Part shown: positions 13,914 through 14,962 of the stretch, piece after piece
Numbering within the stretch: position 1 is the first letter of the stretch
Layout of the letters: every line of letters begins with the position of its first letter
From: an uncultured Oscillibacter sp.
Lineage (GTDB): Bacteria; Bacillota; Clostridia; Oscillospirales; Oscillospiraceae
Length of the DNA stretch: 14,962 nucleotides
Assembly: GCA_910577405.1 (NCBI GenBank)
Contig: CAJTMG010000038.1
Span: 1 to 14,962, forward strand
Direction: 5' to 3'
Notes under the pieces: generated by a model
Databases searched by the model: none
What the model was told of the DNA's origin: nothing
Seen by the model: only the letters and a program-made list of their open reading frames with translations
Program-made: the position numbers and the translations under genes

Positions 13914-14113
13914 TCGGTACTTTAATGTATTGAAATCTTAAGCCGTTTCTGTTGAACTATGATTATCGCCTCCATTATTTCCTCAGAGCAGAAAAACCTC
14001 AAGCCTTCATTTCCTCTTCCTTCTGTAGAGAAAAAAGATGCAGGCCAATAACCGTTGTGGCGCAATGGGGTTGAAAATATACTGCCCAATCTGCGGGAAT
14101 TGTGGCTGCAACG
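13914..14113. other. Spacer after scrK without a clear gene
   Basis: No intact gene is present. A plus-strand frame from 14040 includes KIYCPICGNCGCNGK, which vaguely recalls the start of Cys-rich KTR proteins of conjugative transposons, but the match is too short to use. No clear terminator for scrK was found here. Confidence 0.4.
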
Positions 14114-14170
14114 GAAAAGCGTCCGACAAGGTGGGAACTGATTTTCTTTCCGCCCTGCCGGACGCTTTTC
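14114..14170. terminator. Long hairpin, bidirectional terminator-like
   Basis: GAAAAGCGTCCG (14114-14125) and CGGACGCTTTTC (14159-14170) pair perfectly over 12 bases, and the stem continues about 12 more positions with two mismatches and two G-U pairs to a 9-base loop. The A/T-rich outer ends give U-runs in both directions. It directly follows the stop codon of the phosphoesterase remnant on the minus strand. Confidence 0.65.
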
Positions 14171-14276
14171 ACAGCTTCAGTCGGATGATCTGGTCCATGT
14201 GGTAATGTCCTAAGAAGTGGTATTTGAACTTGCACCGCTGTCTGTTCAGGCTTTTGTCGGCCTCCAGCCCAGGATA
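14169..14276 (-). pseudogene. Metallophosphoesterase C-terminal fragment
   Basis: The minus-strand frame reads YPGLEADKSLNRQRCKFKYH, then FLGHYHMDQIIRLKL and a stop at 14169. The GHYHMD motif and flanking residues match the last metal-binding motif of the family and resemble the end of the intact gene at 2974 (CAFEYWFMGHYHRDGVI). All earlier motifs are missing. The stop codon runs into the terminator hairpin, so this is the true 3' end of a lost gene. Confidence 0.6.
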
Positions 14277-14277
14277 G

Positions 14278-14340
14278 CGGAACTTGATTCAGGACAGCGA
14301 TCTGCTCCACAAACTTACGGGTGATGGCGTCATCGTATAT
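14278..14340 (-). pseudogene. Possible serine-recombinase C-terminal fragment
   Basis: The minus-strand frame reads IYDDAITRKFVEQIAVLNQ. Large serine recombinases of Firmicutes mobile elements often end with a similar YDexLxRxLIEKITV segment. The match is short and no catalytic domain, inverted repeat or attachment site was seen, so this is only suggestive of an old insertion. Confidence 0.3.
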
Positions 14341-14499
14341 CGCAAATTTCGTTTGAAATAATGCGGGTAAGATTACACCCAACAGGAACATCGGCCCGGC
14401 AGCCTCATGTCTACGGTAATCAGCGTGGCTCTGGTGCAGATGATGCTGGGGATTGTCGCTCTTGCCCTGGTTCTCAGCTTTTGGCAGTAATATGACAAT

Positions 14500-14745
14500 A
14501 AGAGGTTTTACCGCAGCCGTTTTTCCAAGGACACCCAGGGCATCGGGTTGGGCCTGCCGCTGGCGAAGTCGATCATTGAGGCCCACCGCGGCAGTATTGA
14601 GGTCCACAGTGAGCTTATGGCTGTAACGACCTTTATCATCAATTTTCCGAGGGCTGGTCAAGAGAGCCGGCCCGTTGCTCTGATATTGAATTATGACAAA
14701 ATTGTCATCTGCAATTCATCTGAGAGTAAGGTTTGGGTGCTATGA
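14500..14745 (+). pseudogene. Histidine kinase C-terminal (ATPase domain) fragment
   Basis: The frame from 14500 reads KRFYRSRFSKDTQGIGLGLP followed by LAKSIIEAHRGSIEVHSEL and TTFIINFPR. This is the end of a HATPase_c domain: the F-box-like FYRSRF, the G2 box GIGLGLPLAK and the last strands. The sensor, dimerisation domain, phospho-histidine and N box are missing, and an in-frame stop (14488-14490) lies just upstream. After the domain the frame reads through 30 odd codons over the next promoter to a stop at 14743-14745, so the natural end is also lost. Such kinases usually sit next to Bce- or Vra-type ABC transporters, and one begins at 14784. Confidence 0.7.
14693..14708. promoter_or_regulatory. 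Perfect inverted repeat, likely Bce/VirR-type response-regulator site
   Basis: ATGACAA-AA-TTGTCAT is a perfect 7-base inverted repeat and contains TGACA-N4-TGTCA, the form of binding site known for BceR-like regulators of peptide-antibiotic transporters. Its centre is about 52 bases before the predicted start of transcription, a normal distance for an activator. Confidence 0.55.
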
Positions 14746-14746
14746 T
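14738..14746 (+). promoter_or_regulatory. Extended -10 promoter of the ABC transporter gene
   Basis: TGCTATGAT (14738-14746) is a TGn-extended -10 box. No good -35 lies 16-18 bases upstream, which fits dependence on an activator bound at 14693-14708. Confidence 0.5.
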
Positions 14747-14783
14747 GTTCATACAGTCCAATGACGAAAGGAGTATGTGACTT

Positions 14784-14962
14784 ATGGACTTGTTGAGAGT
14801 AGAACGCATCTGCAAAACCTATGGCAGCGGCGAGACGGCGGTACGCGCCTTGAAGGATGTTACCTTCTCTGTTCCCAAGGGAGAGTTTGTCGCCATTGTT
14901 GGTGAATCCGGTTCCGGCAAAAGCACCCTGCTGAACATGATCGGCGCTCTGGATACGCCTAC
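14784..14962 (+). CDS. ABC transporter ATP-binding protein (MacB/Bce-type), 5' part
   Basis: Fifty-nine residues are visible before the window ends. The ATG at 14784 follows AAAGGAG (14767-14773) at 10 bases; an earlier ATG at 14775 meets a stop at once. The start MDLLRVERICKTYGSGETAV and the Walker A loop GESGSGKST (40-48) followed by LLNMIGALDTPT are those of the MacB/LolD/BceA group of ATPases, which work with a large FtsX-type permease. Transporters of this group next to a two-component kinase usually confer resistance to peptide antibiotics. Here only a kinase tail is left upstream, while an inverted repeat suited to the partner response regulator is kept. The permease would lie beyond the window. 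Confidence 0.9.
   Translation, partial: MDLLRVERICKTYGSGETAVRALKDVTFSVPKGEFVAIVGESGSGKSTLLNMIGALDTP

Noticed and set aside
14040..14200. Cys-rich frame recalling KTR proteins of conjugative transposons
   Set aside because: Only CPICGN is shared, the rest differs and crosses the terminator hairpin.
13999..14661. A 220-codon minus-strand frame
   Set aside because: It strings together antisense sequence, a terminator hairpin and pieces of different remnants; recognisable motifs (GHYHMD, GIGLGLPLAK) lie in other frames.

Overview
The window looks like a chromosomal segment of a GC-rich (high-fifties % by eye) Gram-positive anaerobe, most likely a gut Clostridia of the Oscillospiraceae type (Flavonifractor/Pseudoflavonifractor-like). 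This is inferred from strong AGGAGG ribosome sites, the yloU-yloV pair, a Firmicutes-type PTS operon with a PRD regulator, and a HxlR-type regulator remnant. No RNA gene, CRISPR array or intact mobile element was seen.

Layout. (1) 1-2001: a minus-strand SUKH (SMI1/KNR4) protein cut by the window edge, a small iron-sulfur-type flavoprotein gene, then about 700 bases of gene debris: a HxlR regulator fragment divergent from the flavoprotein, the frameshifted start of an MBL-fold hydrolase, and a possible sigma-factor scrap. (2) 2002-4694, minus strand: gluQ (queuosine-tRNA glutamylation), a calcineurin-like phosphoesterase and an ADP-ribosylglycohydrolase, apparently one transcript. (3) 4724-6904, minus strand: Asp23-family yloU and DhaL/FakA-family yloV behind a strong promoter and ending at a hairpin terminator. 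(4) 7210-12609, plus strand: a complete glucitol/sorbitol PTS operon in the order sorbitol-6-P dehydrogenase, PRD activator, GutM, EIIC, EIIBC, EIIA. (5) 12760-13913: a PfkB fructokinase with its own promoter and a roughly 170-nt leader that can form two mutually exclusive structures. (6) 13914-14745: more debris (second phosphoesterase tail with its terminator, possible recombinase tail, histidine-kinase tail). (7) 14693-14962: a Bce/VirR-like operator, an extended -10 promoter and the start of an ABC-transporter ATPase.

How it works together. The gut operon would import glucitol as glucitol-6-phosphate and oxidise it to fructose-6-phosphate. The PRD regulator senses PTS phosphorylation, and a pair of TTTTTCC-N6/7-GGAAAAA inverted repeats lies just upstream of a weak promoter, where an activator would bind. 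Two catalytic-site anomalies stand out: the dehydrogenase has YxxxN where the family has YxxxK, and the EIIA has His at 42 and Val at 43, where the E. coli protein has its phosphohistidine. The other notable points are the switch-like fructokinase leader, the gluQ-phosphoesterase-ADP-ribosylhydrolase cluster, and the ABC transporter promoter that keeps a response-regulator site although only a kinase tail remains beside it.
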